64,000 bases of DNA, taken from positions 558,289 through 622,288 of the forward strand of contig NZ_LMRZ01000001.1 of NCBI RefSeq assembly GCF_001428305.1, written 5' to 3'. Positions 9,278 to 17,791 of this stretch are shown here, in pieces. The stretch's first letter is position 1. Every line of letters begins with the position of its first letter. The DNA is from Janibacter sp. Soil728. Its GTDB lineage: Bacteria; Actinomycetota; Actinomycetes; Actinomycetales; Dermatophilaceae. The translations under genes and the position numbers were made by a program. Below the pieces are notes generated by a model, which did no database searches, had not been told where the DNA came from, and saw nothing but the letters and a program-made list of their open reading frames with translations.

Positions 9278-10522
9278 TCAGCTCTCGCTCTTGTCCTTGC
9301 GCCGCTGGATGGAGATGGACACCTCCGGGAGACGGCTGGCCAACTTGTCCTTGGCCGACCGGGCCCGGCCGAGCTGGTCCGAGCCGAACCGACGAGCGGA
9401 CTCCACACCGTCTGCGCCATGCTCGAAGGTGCGATCCTTCACGTCGACGGCGGCTTCGGCCCAACGGCGCTGCTCGATCTGCTGCATCTCCCGGGAGATC
9501 CCGAGGACGTCGTTGAACCCGACGACGCGGGTCGCGACGTGGTTGCGGCCGCGTACCACGGTGGCCGCGGACCGCGGGCTGGTGAGCACTTTGGAGTTGG
9601 CCCTGGAGGCAGCCTCATCCAGTCGCTCGATCAACGTTGCCGTGTGGCTGATGATGCTGTCGATGCGCGCCTCACGGGCGGTCTCGAGCCCGGAGCGGTG
9701 GTCCTCCACCTCGTCCGGACTCGCGTCGAAGACCCGGTCGATCTCGAGCACGGCGCACGCTTCCTGGAGCTGGAAGCACCGCGCGAGGACCGCGAGCCAC
9801 TCGGTGGTGGTCTCCTCTGCCGTGCGAGTGGCGGCAGCCAGATCGCCCATGTCGAGCTTGCCTCCGAGCTTGGTGGCCAGGGCGTCGAGCTGCCTCAGCG
9901 CGTACGCCTGCGTGGCCGCGATCGTCATGGACGTCGACTGCACCTTGGACCAGGTCACCTCCGACACGCGACCCACGCGGTCGCGGATCGCCATCGCCTC
10001 GTCCAGGACGATGCCAACGGCGATCATCTCGGCCAGGACGGCGTCCTTCTGGGCACGCAGGATGTCATCGACCTTCTCGTCGATGGCGGCGAGGTAGTCC
10101 GTTATCTCATCCATCGTCTGCTGCATGGCGAGCTGGGCCATGATGCCGGCAGCACCTGCGAGGACCGCCGGGTTCGTGAGCATGGCACCGTGCTTGCTCG
10201 AGAACTCGAGGATCCCGCTGATCTTTCCGTTCTGGGTGACGACGGCGCGGCTCACGCCAGCTGACGACCCCTTCATCGGGGCGGAGCTCGCCAACTTCTC
10301 GGCCGATTCCTTCGTGAGCTTGATCCACCGGCCGTGGTTGGCCGTGATCGTTCCGATTGCCTGCCCCGTGGCGCTCCCCGAGGCCAGGACCTTCCGGAGG
10401 CGTGGAAGCCCGAGGTCCCTGGACGGCACGCCCTCGGCCGCGATGAACCGCTCGACGGCCTGCTCGCTCCCGATGATCGCGAGACCTTTCCCGTCGTTGA
10501 TCAGCTGGACCTCGTCATCCAT
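9278..10522 (-). CDS. Unrecognised helical protein with a central hydrophobic segment
   Basis: A 414-residue protein that I cannot place in a family. The first ~110 residues look alpha/beta. They are followed by a hydrophobic Ala/Gly/Met-rich segment (about residues 113-135), then a long charged region that is almost entirely helical and begins with DEITDYLAAIDEKVDDIL, and a basic C-terminus ending in RRKDKSES. A hydrophobic hairpin followed by long amphipathic helices is reminiscent of alpha-helical pore-forming or membrane-remodelling proteins, but this is only resemblance. An AGGAG site six bases before the ATG supports the start, in contrast to the leaderless neighbours. It stands alone, convergent with the amidohydrolase gene. 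Confidence 0.6.
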   Translation of the reverse strand: MDDEVQLINDGKGLAIIGSEQAVERFIAAEGVPSRDLGLPRLRKVLASGSATGQAIGTITANHGRWIKLTKESAEKLASSAPMKGSSAGVSRAVVTQNGKISGILEFSSKHGAMLTNPAVLAGAAGIMAQLAMQQTMDEITDYLAAIDEKVDDILRAQKDAVLAEMIAVGIVLDEAMAIRDRVGRVSEVTWSKVQSTSMTIAATQAYALRQLDALATKLGGKLDMGDLAAATRTAEETTTEWLAVLARCFQLQEACAVLEIDRVFDASPDEVEDHRSGLETAREARIDSIISHTATLIERLDEAASRANSKVLTSPRSAATVVRGRNHVATRVVGFNDVLGISREMQQIEQRRWAEAAVDVKDRTFEHGADGVESARRFGSDQLGRARSAKDKLASRLPEVSISIQRRKDKSES

Positions 10523-10658
10523 GGGTTCTCCTCGCTCATGGCCAAGCAGTCCCGGGGTGCGGTGCGGCTGGCCTGTAGTGAGGCAATGTTAGGGGTGAGG
10601 GGCGACAGCCGGGCCGTGGCGGGGGGTGAGCCACTGCACGTGCTGCCACGATGGGGGC

Positions 10659-12533
10659 ATGGCCGACACCGAGCTGGCCGAGGTCGCCGACTTCCTCGCC
10701 GGGCACGCCCCCTTCGCCGCCCTGCCCGCCCGGGTCCTGCGTGCCCTCCCGGCCCGGCTGACGATCCGCTACCACCGCCGGGGCAGCTCACTGATGGCCG
10801 TGGGCGTCGACAGCCATGACCTGATCATCGTGCGCTCGGGCGCCATCGAGATCCGTGACGCCGACGGGGGGCTGGTCGACCGGTGCGCGGAGGGCTCCAC
10901 GGCCGGGTCGACGACCCTCATCGGGCCCAACCCCTCCCGCTTCGACGTCGTGGCCATCGAGGACACCCTCGCGCTGCACCTCCCCGGCGAGGTCTTCCAC
11001 GAGCTGTCGCAGGCGCATCCCGACTTCGCTGACCACTTCGACGCCGAGCGGGCGGACCGCCTGCGGACGGCGGCATCGTTGATCGCGACGAACCCTGCGG
11101 GCGAGGCGATCCTGCGCACCTCCGCGCGCGACCTGATCCACCGGGCACCGGTCTCGGTCCGCGACGACGTCACCATCGCCGAGGCCGCGCGCGTGATGAC
11201 CGACGAAGGGGTGTCCTCTCTCCTGGTCATCGACGGGCAGCGAGTGGCCGGCATCCTCACCGACCGTGACCTGCGTCGGCGGGTGCTCGCTGCAGGTGTC
11301 GATCCGGCGGGGCCGGTGACCTCGGTGATGACGCTCGACCCCGTGGTCGCCGACGCGGACGCCTCCGCGCTGGAGCTGCTGGTGACGATGACGGAGCGCA
11401 CCATCCACCACCTGCCGGTCGTCGAGGCCGGCCGGCCGCTCGGGGTCGTCACGACGACGGACCTCATGCGCCTGGAGCGGGTCAACATGGTCCACATCGT
11501 CGGCGACGTCTCGAAGCAGCCAGATGTCGCCGGGGTCGTGGCGATGGCGCACCGCCTGCCCCGGCTCGTCGAGCAGCTCGTGGGACAGGACGTGGCTGCC
11601 GACGACATCACCCGTGTGGTCACGACCGTCGGCGACGCCATCGAGCGCCGGTTGATCACTCTCGCCGAGGACGAGCTCACCGCGGCGGGCCACGGTCCGC
11701 CGCCGCGCTACTGCTGGATGACCCTGGGCTCCAGGGCCCGCCACGAGCAGGCTCTGGGTGGCGACCAGGACCATGCCGTGATCCTCGCCGACGATGCACC
11801 GGAGGGTGCCGAGGACTACGTGGGGTCACTGGCCGAGATCGTCGTGGCCGGCCTCGAGAGCTGCGGGTACCCGCGCTGCGAGGGCGATGTCATGGCGAGC
11901 AACCCGCGCTGGCGCCAACGGCTGACCGGCTGGCGACATGAGTTCCGGCAGTGGATCCACGAGCCGACCTCCGACGCGGTGCTCACGGCGAGCATCTTCT
12001 TCGACTCCCGCCCGCTCCTCGGGGACGAGTCCCTGCACGCCCGCCTCGCGGAGGACATCGCGAGCTGGGCGCCGCAGGGCCACAACTTCCTCGGCCACCT
12101 CGTGGCGGCAGCCGTGGCCAACGAGCCACCGCTCGGCTTCTTCCGGGGGTTCGTGCTCGCCCGCGCGGGGGACCACAAGGACACCCTCGACCTCAAGCGT
12201 GGCGGCGTCGGCGCGATCGTCGACCTCGCTCGCGCGCACGCGCTCGGCACGGGGCTCGTCTCGGTCAACACGCGCTCGCGGCTGCTCGCCGCCGGCCGTG
12301 CCGGTGCGCTCGACCCGGCCATCGCCGCCAGCCTCGTCGACGCGCTCGAGTTCATCTCCCACGTTCGCCTCGCGCACCAGTCCCGCCAGGCCGCTGCTGG
12401 CGCCACCCCTGACTCGCGGCTGCGACCGAGCGAGCTGACCCCCTTCGAGCAACGCACCCTGCGCGAGGCCTTCCACGTCGTGCGCGATGCTCAGCAGGCA
12501 CTGGCGCAGCGCAGCCCCGGCCACCTCACCTGA
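10659..12533 (+). CDS. CNMP-binding / CBS-pair / DUF294 nucleotidyltransferase-like protein
   Basis: A 624-residue multi-domain regulatory protein. Residues ~1-130 form a cyclic-nucleotide-binding-like beta-barrel, ~165-290 a CBS pair (VRDDVTIAEAARVMTDEGVSSLLV and the second CBS with TDLMRLERVNM), ~330-440 the DUF294 nucleotidyltransferase-like domain with GSRARHEQALGGDQD, and ~460-610 the DUF294 C-terminal helical domain. This architecture matches the GlnD-like DUF294 proteins found beside acetate-transport genes in other bacteria; no transporter is present here. The ATG at 10659 follows a weak CACGAT -10-like box by six bases. Its stop overlaps the exonuclease start by one base, so the two are coupled. 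The ligand is unknown. Confidence 0.9.
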   Translation: MADTELAEVADFLAGHAPFAALPARVLRALPARLTIRYHRRGSSLMAVGVDSHDLIIVRSGAIEIRDADGGLVDRCAEGSTAGSTTLIGPNPSRFDVVAIEDTLALHLPGEVFHELSQAHPDFADHFDAERADRLRTAASLIATNPAGEAILRTSARDLIHRAPVSVRDDVTIAEAARVMTDEGVSSLLVIDGQRVAGILTDRDLRRRVLAAGVDPAGPVTSVMTLDPVVADADASALELLVTMTERTIHHLPVVEAGRPLGVVTTTDLMRLERVNMVHIVGDVSKQPDVAGVVAMAHRLPRLVEQLVGQDVAADDITRVVTTVGDAIERRLITLAEDELTAAGHGPPPRYCWMTLGSRARHEQALGGDQDHAVILADDAPEGAEDYVGSLAEIVVAGLESCGYPRCEGDVMASNPRWRQRLTGWRHEFRQWIHEPTSDAVLTASIFFDSRPLLGDESLHARLAEDIASWAPQGHNFLGHLVAAAVANEPPLGFFRGFVLARAGDHKDTLDLKRGGVGAIVDLARAHALGTGLVSVNTRSRLLAAGRAGALDPAIAASLVDALEFISHVRLAHQSRQAAAGATPDSRLRPSELTPFEQRTLREAFHVVRDAQQALAQRSPGHLT

Positions 12534-13234
12534 TGTTCGGCATCCGACGCTCAGCCGAGCGGCGCCGCGAGGACGCCGCCACGGCAGCCCCACCGGGCCC
12601 GCTGCGGGACTACCTGTCCGCTCCCTTCCCCCATGCCGCCACTCCCGTCACCGAGCTGCCGCTGCTGGCGCTCGACGTCGAGAGCACCGGGCTGGACGTC
12701 GAGGAGGACCGCGTCCTCGCGGTCGGCTGGGTGCCCGTCGACGGGCTGTCCATCGACCTGTCCGGTGCGCAGCGCCGCGTCCTGGCGACCCGCCGTGACG
12801 TCGGGCAGTCGGCCACCGTGCACGGGCTGACCGACGACGCGATCGCGGCAGGCGACCTGCCCATCGCGGTCCTGACCGAGCTGCTCGGCGCCCTGTCCGG
12901 GAGGGTCCTGCTCGCGCACCACGCGAGCATCGAGGTCGGCTTCCTCGATGCGGCGTGCCGGCGGGTCCACGGGGTGCCCTTCGTCGCCACCAGCGTCGAC
13001 ACGCTGCACCTGCAGCGGCGGGTGCTGACCGAGGGGTTGGGGGCCCGCGCCGACCCGCTCCCCGGGACCTTGCGCCTGTGGGCTGCCCGCGAGCGCTACG
13101 GCCTGCCGCGGTACCGGGCGCACGAACCCCTGACGGACGCCCTGGCCTGCGCCGAGCTCTACCTCGCGCAGGTGGCCGAGCTGTCGCAGCGCTCCAGCCG
13201 GCCGTTGACGCTCAAGGCGATCCGGGCGTCCTGA
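12533..13234 (+). CDS. DnaQ-like (DEDDh) 3'-5' exonuclease
   Basis: A 233-residue exonuclease with the DEDDh metal-binding set: LALDVESTGLD supplies the first Asp/Glu, HHASIEVGFLDAA the second Asp, and HEPLTDALACAELYL the His and final Asp. It is most like the stand-alone epsilon-type domains that sit next to DUF294 proteins in many genomes. The ATG overlaps the stop of the upstream gene (TGATG), so expression is translationally coupled. An N-terminal tail of about 40 residues precedes the catalytic fold. The physiological substrate is unclear; DNA proofreading, RNA or small oligonucleotide turnover are all possible. Confidence 0.88.
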   Translation: MFGIRRSAERRREDAATAAPPGPLRDYLSAPFPHAATPVTELPLLALDVESTGLDVEEDRVLAVGWVPVDGLSIDLSGAQRRVLATRRDVGQSATVHGLTDDAIAAGDLPIAVLTELLGALSGRVLLAHHASIEVGFLDAACRRVHGVPFVATSVDTLHLQRRVLTEGLGARADPLPGTLRLWAARERYGLPRYRAHEPLTDALACAELYLAQVAELSQRSSRPLTLKAIRAS

Positions 13235-13255
13235 CCCCCGCCACTCCCCGTTCGT

Positions 13256-13279
13256 CTGCATTCCCCTAGGGCAATGCAG
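13256..13279. repeat. Interspersed palindrome family A, copy 2 (degenerate)
   Basis: Left arm CTGCATTCCC and right arm GGGCAATGCAG surround the centre CTAG. There is one mismatch (C for G) against copies 1 and 3. It lies between the convergent exonuclease and protease genes. Confidence 0.75.
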
Positions 13280-13285
13280 GCGGAC

Positions 13286-13314
13286 GGCCCGGGCCCCCGA
13301 AGGAGACCCGGGCC
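13286..13314. terminator. Hairpin downstream of the protease gene
   Basis: GGCCCGGG and CCCGGGCC form an 8-bp GC-only stem around a 13-base loop, 14 bases beyond the protease stop on the minus strand. No U-tract follows. Confidence 0.55.
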
Positions 13315-13327
13315 ACCGGTGACGGGG

Positions 13328-14494
13328 TCAGTTGGCGGTGGCCACCCGCACGCCGTAGTAGTTCGCCGCGTCGACGACCGGCTGGTAGAAGCTGTACGAG
13401 CCGGCGTTGTAGCCCTGGTTGTAGCCGCACTCGACACCCACCGGACCGCCGGAGGTCATGCCCTGGGCGAGGTTGCCGACGCCGATGTACGCGCCGCCGG
13501 AGTCGCCGCCCTCGGTGCACACGCTCGCCTCGGCGAGCCCGGAGACCCGGGTGCCGCCGTAGTTGACGGTGCGGTTGTAGGCCTTGATCGTCCCGCAGGT
13601 CCAGCCCGTCGTGTTGCCCGCCTTGCAGATCTCCGAGCCGACAGCGTTCTTGCTGGTGCCCTGGACGGCGTAGTAGCCGGAGTGCCCGCGGCTGTCGACG
13701 TACGGCTGGCCGACGTCCTCGGAGTCGATGTCCATCAGGCCCATGTCGACGCTGCTGTAGCCCTCGTGGAAGCGGGTGTGGGTGCCCCTGCCGATGTGCG
13801 TGCCGTTGGCGTCGAGGATGTCGGGCAGGCCCTCCACGCAGTGGCCCGCGGTGAGCATGACGTTGTTACCGCTGGACGTCGTCCCCGGGAACCCGAGGCT
13901 GCAGTTGCTGCCGGGGGAGAGGTCCATGATGCGGCCCGGGACGACATCGGCCTGGGTGGTCAGCTCGTCGGCGGTGGTGACGCTGACCTTGTCCATCTTC
14001 GCGATCTTGGTGCGCAGGCCACTGGGAGCGTCCGCGGCCAGACGGACCTCGACGACACCCTTGATCAGGTTGGGCCCGACGGTCACGACGTGACCCGACT
14101 GCTTGCCGGCCTTGGCGAGGACCCGGTCGGCGACCGCGTCCAGGCTGCTCTGGCTCACGGTGGTGCTCGGCCGCAGTCCGGCCGAGCGGACCCTGTCGGC
14201 GTCGGACGAGGAGGTGACCCCCACGACGAGCTGGGTGCCGTCGAACCACGCACCGTCGGCATCCACCCCCTTCGCCTCCAGGGACCGGAGGGAGGACTGC
14301 TTCTGCTCCTTCTTGGCCAGATAGCTCTTGGCCTGGGTCGACGTCTTGCCATCGCGCTGCATGACATAGGACGTCATCGGGTCGGCCCGTTGGATCTGGC
14401 TGTCGGGGACGTCCGCCGCGGAGGCCAGTGGGGCCATCACGACGCTCGCGCCGAGGAGTGCTCCGGTGAGAGTCAGGGTGCTGCGCAGGGTCAT
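13328..14494 (-). CDS. Secreted S1-family serine protease (alpha-lytic / streptogrisin-like)
   Basis: A 388-residue exported pro-protease. Residues 1-26 form a Sec signal peptide ending near APLASAA. Residues ~30-190 form an alpha-lytic-type pro-region that would fold the enzyme and be removed. The catalytic domain then carries His in TAGHCVEG, Asp in SSVDMGLMD and Ser in CTEGGDSGGAYIG, with paired Cys residues as in streptogrisins. The ATG at 14494 has AAGGAG nine bases upstream. It is convergent with the exonuclease and divergent from ahpC across a 306-base gap. It is probably a nutritional extracellular protease. Confidence 0.92.
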   Translation of the reverse strand: MTLRSTLTLTGALLGASVVMAPLASAADVPDSQIQRADPMTSYVMQRDGKTSTQAKSYLAKKEQKQSSLRSLEAKGVDADGAWFDGTQLVVGVTSSSDADRVRSAGLRPSTTVSQSSLDAVADRVLAKAGKQSGHVVTVGPNLIKGVVEVRLAADAPSGLRTKIAKMDKVSVTTADELTTQADVVPGRIMDLSPGSNCSLGFPGTTSSGNNVMLTAGHCVEGLPDILDANGTHIGRGTHTRFHEGYSSVDMGLMDIDSEDVGQPYVDSRGHSGYYAVQGTSKNAVGSEICKAGNTTGWTCGTIKAYNRTVNYGGTRVSGLAEASVCTEGGDSGGAYIGVGNLAQGMTSGGPVGVECGYNQGYNAGSYSFYQPVVDAANYYGVRVATAN

Positions 14495-14800
14495 TGCCTT
14501 CTCCTTGTCGCGCCGGGGTTTCCGGCTGCTCAGTCGAAGGTGGCGCGTCGCTGCCCGCCGCGCCATGGGTCCTGACCGTTTTGGGGAGCGCTCTGACCAA
14601 GTCCGGGACTGACCCCGGCGGCTCCTGACGAGGCCTTGGGGGGTTCTCGCCGATCGCACTCACCGTTCACGGCAACTTCACCCGACCGGGTTTGCACTCG
14701 CTCGTGGCCTGCGCTAATCTGGAATCGTTCCAATCGACGCGGCGCTCAAGTCGCCACCGGTTGAACCACCTGAAACCCAGAGATGCACAGGAGATCACGC
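14495..14800. other. 306-base divergent intergenic region (protease / ahpC)
   Basis: This gap holds the ahpC promoter with its inverted repeat (14692-14732) and the ahpC leader. Near the protease side are two GGTCAG-type direct words and a GAGCGCTC palindrome around 14588-14606, which could belong to the protease promoter. I find no convincing ORF or RNA gene in it. Confidence 0.5.
14692..14732 (+). promoter_or_regulatory. ahpC promoter with overlapping inverted repeat
   Basis: TTGCAC (14692-14697) and TAATCT (14715-14720) are separated by exactly 17 bases, the best sigma-70-type promoter in the window. TGGAA and TTCCA form an inverted repeat at 14720-14732 across the predicted start site, suggesting repression by a redox-sensing regulator. 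The leader to the ahpC ATG would be about 74 nt. Confidence 0.7.
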
Positions 14801-15367
14801 ATGTCCCTCATCAACACCCAGATCAAGCCCTTCCAGGCCACCGGCTACATCAACGGTGAGTTCAAGGACTACTCCGAGGCCGACATCGCCGGCAAGTGGG
14901 CGATCTTCTTCTTCTACCCGGCGGACTTCACCTTCGTCTGCCCGACCGAGCTCGAGGACCTGGCCGGCCAGTACGACGCCGAGCTCAAGGGCCTGGGCGT
15001 CGAGGTCTTCTCCGTCTCGACCGACACGCACTTCACGCACAAGGCGTGGCACGAGACCTCCGACGCGGTCGGCAAGGTCACCTACCCGATGCTCGGCGAC
15101 CCGACCGCCACCATCTCGCGCAACTTCGACATCCTGCGTGAGGACGAGGGCCTGGCCAACCGTGGCACCTTCCTCGTCGACCCCGACGGCGTGATCCAGT
15201 TCCTCGAGATCACCGCCGAGGGCATCGGCCGCAACGCCACCGAGCTCGTCCGCAAGGTCAAGGCTGCGCAGTACGTGCGCAACAACCCGGGCGAGGTCTG
15301 CCCGGCCAAGTGGGAAGAGGGCGCCGAGACCCTCGCCCCGAGCCTGGACCTCGTCGGCAAGATCTGA
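14801..15367 (+). CDS. ahpC: Alkyl hydroperoxide reductase, peroxiredoxin subunit
   Basis: A 188-residue typical 2-Cys peroxiredoxin that reduces hydrogen peroxide, organic hydroperoxides and probably peroxynitrite in the cytoplasm. The peroxidatic Cys is in [12 protein letters not shown] (about residue 47) and the resolving Cys in [11 protein letters not shown] (about residue 166). Length and sequence match the enterobacterial AhpC type that is recharged by AhpF. The start has GGAG eleven bases upstream and a 74-nt leader from a strong promoter. ahpF follows after a hairpin and a C-tract, so ahpC is probably transcribed in excess. Confidence 0.97.
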   Translation: MSLINTQIKPFQATGYINGEFKDYSEADIAGKWAIFFFYPADFTFVCPTELEDLAGQYDAELKGLGVEVFSVSTDTHFTHKAWHETSDAVGKVTYPMLGDPTATISRNFDILREDEGLANRGTFLVDPDGVIQFLEITAEGIGRNATELVRKVKAAQYVRNNPGEVCPAKWEEGAETLAPSLDLVGKI

Positions 15368-15384
15368 TTGCACTGACGCATCTC

Positions 15385-15419
15385 GGGTGAGGGGCGGCGC
15401 TCGCCGTCGCCCCTCACCC
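15385..15419 (+). terminator. Intercistronic hairpin between ahpC and ahpF
   Basis: GGGTGAGGGGCG and CGCCCCTCACCC form a perfect 12-bp stem around an 11-base loop, 18 bases after the ahpC stop. It is followed by a C-tract instead of a U-tract. It is likely a partial terminator or an mRNA 3'-end stabiliser that lets ahpC exceed ahpF. Confidence 0.7.
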
Positions 15420-15420
15420 A

Positions 15421-15431
15421 CCCCCCCCCCC
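15421..15431. repeat. Run of eleven C residues between ahpC and ahpF
   Basis: A homopolymeric C tract directly follows the intercistronic hairpin, 39 bases before the ahpF start codon. It is the longest mononucleotide run noticed in the window and is prone to length variation. It could alter leader spacing or simply be a sequencing hazard. Confidence 0.7.
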
Positions 15432-15470
15432 GAACTTTCCCCCCTTCGCTCGTCAGGAGTCGCTCGCACC

Positions 15471-17150
15471 ATGGCACTCGATCCGAACCTCGCCACCCAG
15501 CTCAAGGCCTACCTCGACAACCTGCGCGAGCCGATCGAGCTCGTCGCCTCCCTCGATGGCAGCCCCAAGTCCGCTGAGCTCGACGAGCTGCTCGTCGAGA
15601 TCGAGGGCATGAGCGGGCAGATCACCCGCCGCGTGGCCGAAGGGAGTGACCTGGACGAGCGCGTCCCCTCCTTCGCGATCACCCGGGTGTCCGACCCCGC
15701 CATCTCCGTGCGCTTCGCCGGCATCCCGATGGGTCACGAGTTCACCTCCCTCGTGCTGGCGCTGCTGCAGGTCGGCGGCCACCCGAGCAAGGCCTCGCAG
15801 GACCTCATCGACCAGGTGAAGGGCCTGCAGGGTGAGCACCACTTCGAGACCTACTTCTCCCTGAGCTGCCAGAACTGCCCGGACGTCGTCCAGGCGCTCA
15901 ACCTGATGAGCGTGCTCAACCCCGGCATCACGCACACCGCCATCGACGGCGCGGTCTTCCCGACCGAGGCCGAGCAGCGCGGTGTGCTCGCCGTGCCCAC
16001 CGTCTTCCACAACGGCGAGACCTTCGGCTCCGGCCGCATGGAGCTGGCCGAGATCGTCGGCAAGGTCGACGAGCTGTCCGGTGGCGACTCCGCGGCCCGT
16101 GCCGCCGAGGAGCTCACCGCGCGTGAGCCCTACGACGTCCTCGTCGTCGGTGGTGGCCCCGCCGGCGCGTCCGCCGCGATCTACGCCGCACGCAAGGGCA
16201 TCCGCACCGGGCTCGTCGCCGAGCGCTTCGGCGGGCAGGTCCTCGACACGATGTCGATCGAGAACCTCATCTCGGTCCCGCACACCGAGGGCCCCAAGCT
16301 CGCCGCCGACCTCGAGCGCCACGTCAACGAGTACGACGTCGAGATGGTCCGTAGCCAGGCTGCTGCCGGCCTGTCCGCCGGCGACGACGGCCTGACGGTG
16401 GTCGACCTGGCCAACGGCGCGAGCCTGACCGGCAGGACGGTCATCCTCGCGACCGGTGCCCGCTGGCGCACCATGGGCGTCCCCGGCGAGGAGGACTACC
16501 GCAACAAGGGCGTCACCTTCTGCCCGCACTGCGACGGCCCGCTCTTCAAGGGCAAGCGCATCGCCGTCATCGGCGGCGGCAACTCCGGCGTCGAGGCCGC
16601 GATCGACCTGGCCGGCATCGTCGGTCACGTCACGCTCATCGAGTTCATGGACGACATGCGCGCCGACGAGGTCCTGCAGCGCAAGCTGCGCTCGCTGCCC
16701 AATGTCGAGGTGCGCCTGGGTACCAAGACGACCGAGGTCATCGGTGACGGTGGCAAGGTCACCGGCCTGGCCATCGAGCCCCGCGACGGTGGCGAGGGAG
16801 AGCAGCTCGAGCTCGAGGGCGTCTTCGTCCAGATCGGCCTGCTGCCCAACACCGAGTGGCTCGGTGACGCGCTGGAGCTGTCCGAGCGCGGCGAGATCGT
16901 CATCGACGGTGTCGGCCGCACCAGCCGCCCGGGCGTCTTCGCTGCAGGCGACTGCACGGTCGAGCCCTACAAGCAGATCGTCACGGCGCTGGGCGCCGGG
17001 TCGACCGCCTCGCTGAGCGCCTTCGACCACCTCATCCGCACGAGCGCACCCGACGAGGAGTCCGCGATCGCCGCCACCAAGGCAGCCGACGGACCCCTCG
17101 AGGCCGGCGACCAGATCGACGTTCCCGACTCGGTCGGCGCCTCGGTCTGA
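15471..17150 (+). CDS. ahpF: Alkyl hydroperoxide reductase subunit F (NADH-dependent flavoprotein)
   Basis: A 559-residue FAD enzyme that passes electrons from NADH to AhpC. The N-terminal double thioredoxin fold carries SCQNCPDV (active CxxC, about residue 128). FAD-binding [17 protein letters not shown], the redox-active FCPHCDG (CxxC) and the NADH-binding [11 protein letters not shown] follow in the AhpF/thioredoxin-reductase order. It is about 40 residues longer than the enterobacterial protein because of an Ala/Glu/Asp-rich C-terminal tail. The ATG at 15471 is in the first position giving a full N-terminus. It is co-oriented with ahpC but separated by a hairpin and C-tract. Confidence 0.96.
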   Translation: MALDPNLATQLKAYLDNLREPIELVASLDGSPKSAELDELLVEIEGMSGQITRRVAEGSDLDERVPSFAITRVSDPAISVRFAGIPMGHEFTSLVLALLQVGGHPSKASQDLIDQVKGLQGEHHFETYFSLSCQNCPDVVQALNLMSVLNPGITHTAIDGAVFPTEAEQRGVLAVPTVFHNGETFGSGRMELAEIVGKVDELSGGDSAARAAEELTAREPYDVLVVGGGPAGASAAIYAARKGIRTGLVAERFGGQVLDTMSIENLISVPHTEGPKLAADLERHVNEYDVEMVRSQAAAGLSAGDDGLTVVDLANGASLTGRTVILATGARWRTMGVPGEEDYRNKGVTFCPHCDGPLFKGKRIAVIGGGNSGVEAAIDLAGIVGHVTLIEFMDDMRADEVLQRKLRSLPNVEVRLGTKTTEVIGDGGKVTGLAIEPRDGGEGEQLELEGVFVQIGLLPNTEWLGDALELSERGEIVIDGVGRTSRPGVFAAGDCTVEPYKQIVTALGAGSTASLSAFDHLIRTSAPDEESAIAATKAADGPLEAGDQIDVPDSVGASV

Positions 17151-17170
17151 CCCGGACTTCTCATTACCTT

Positions 17171-17201
17171 GAGGTCGTGCGCAAGGACCGCGCACGACCT
17201 C
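17171..17201 (+). terminator. Hairpin after ahpF
   Basis: GAGGTCGTGCGC and GCGCACGACCTC form a perfect 12-bp stem around AAGGACC, 20 bases after the ahpF stop. It probably ends the ahp transcript; read-through to the cupin gene is possible. Confidence 0.7.
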
Positions 17202-17245
17202 GAGGAGATGCGCACCCACCACGCACGACGAGACCAGGAGCGAGC

Positions 17246-17674
17246 ATGAGCGAGCAGATCGACCTCACCGACCACGGACCGGCCCCCTACGTCGTCGACA
17301 TCGAGTCGGCCACCTTGCAGAACACCAACTACCGCTCCACGTTGTGGACCGGCACCAACCTGCAGCTGACCGTGATGGCGATCGCCCCCGGCGACGACAT
17401 CGGGCTGGAGGTCCACGAGGACCACGACCAGTTCCTGCGCGTCGAGGAGGGTCGCGGCCGTGCCCAGATGGGACCGGCGCAGGACGACCTGTCCTTCGAC
17501 CGCGAGGTCGGCGACGACGACATCATCATGGTGCCGGCCGGGCAGTGGCACAACGTCACCAACATCGGTGACGAGCCGCTCAAGGTCTACTCCCTCTACG
17601 CCCCGCCGGAGCACGTCCACGGCACGGTCCACGTCACCAAGGCCGACCAGGACGCTGACCCCAACGAGCACTGA
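17246..17674 (+). CDS. Cupin-domain protein
   Basis: A 142-residue single-domain cupin. Motif 1 is recognisable as GDDIGLEVHEDHDQFLRVEEGRG (two His, one Glu-type ligands) and motif 2 as MVPAGQWHNVTNIG with the metal-binding His. These small cupins bind a divalent metal; enzymatic or sensory roles vary and none can be assigned. The ATG at 17246 has AGGAG eight bases upstream. It follows the ahp genes and is bracketed by hairpins, so it is probably its own unit, though oxidative-stress linkage is plausible from position. Confidence 0.85.
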   Translation: MSEQIDLTDHGPAPYVVDIESATLQNTNYRSTLWTGTNLQLTVMAIAPGDDIGLEVHEDHDQFLRVEEGRGRAQMGPAQDDLSFDREVGDDDIIMVPAGQWHNVTNIGDEPLKVYSLYAPPEHVHGTVHVTKADQDADPNEH

Positions 17675-17706
17675 TCCCACGCGTCGGGGGACTGCCCCCG
17701 CAGACG

Positions 17707-17748
17707 GTCGAAGGGTGGGAGGCACGCAGGTGCGTCCCACCCTTCGAC
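17707..17748. terminator. Terminator hairpin after the cupin gene
   Basis: GTCGAAGGGTGGGA and TCCCACCCTTCGAC form a perfect 14-bp stem; the GCAC/GTGC part of the loop can extend it. There is no U-tract. The stem contains the CGAAGGG heptamer on both arms, like the hairpin at 6614-6651. Confidence 0.75.
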
Positions 17749-17791
17749 GTCGTGGTGGTCACCGCGGTGACCGGCGGGTAACGTCGCGCTC

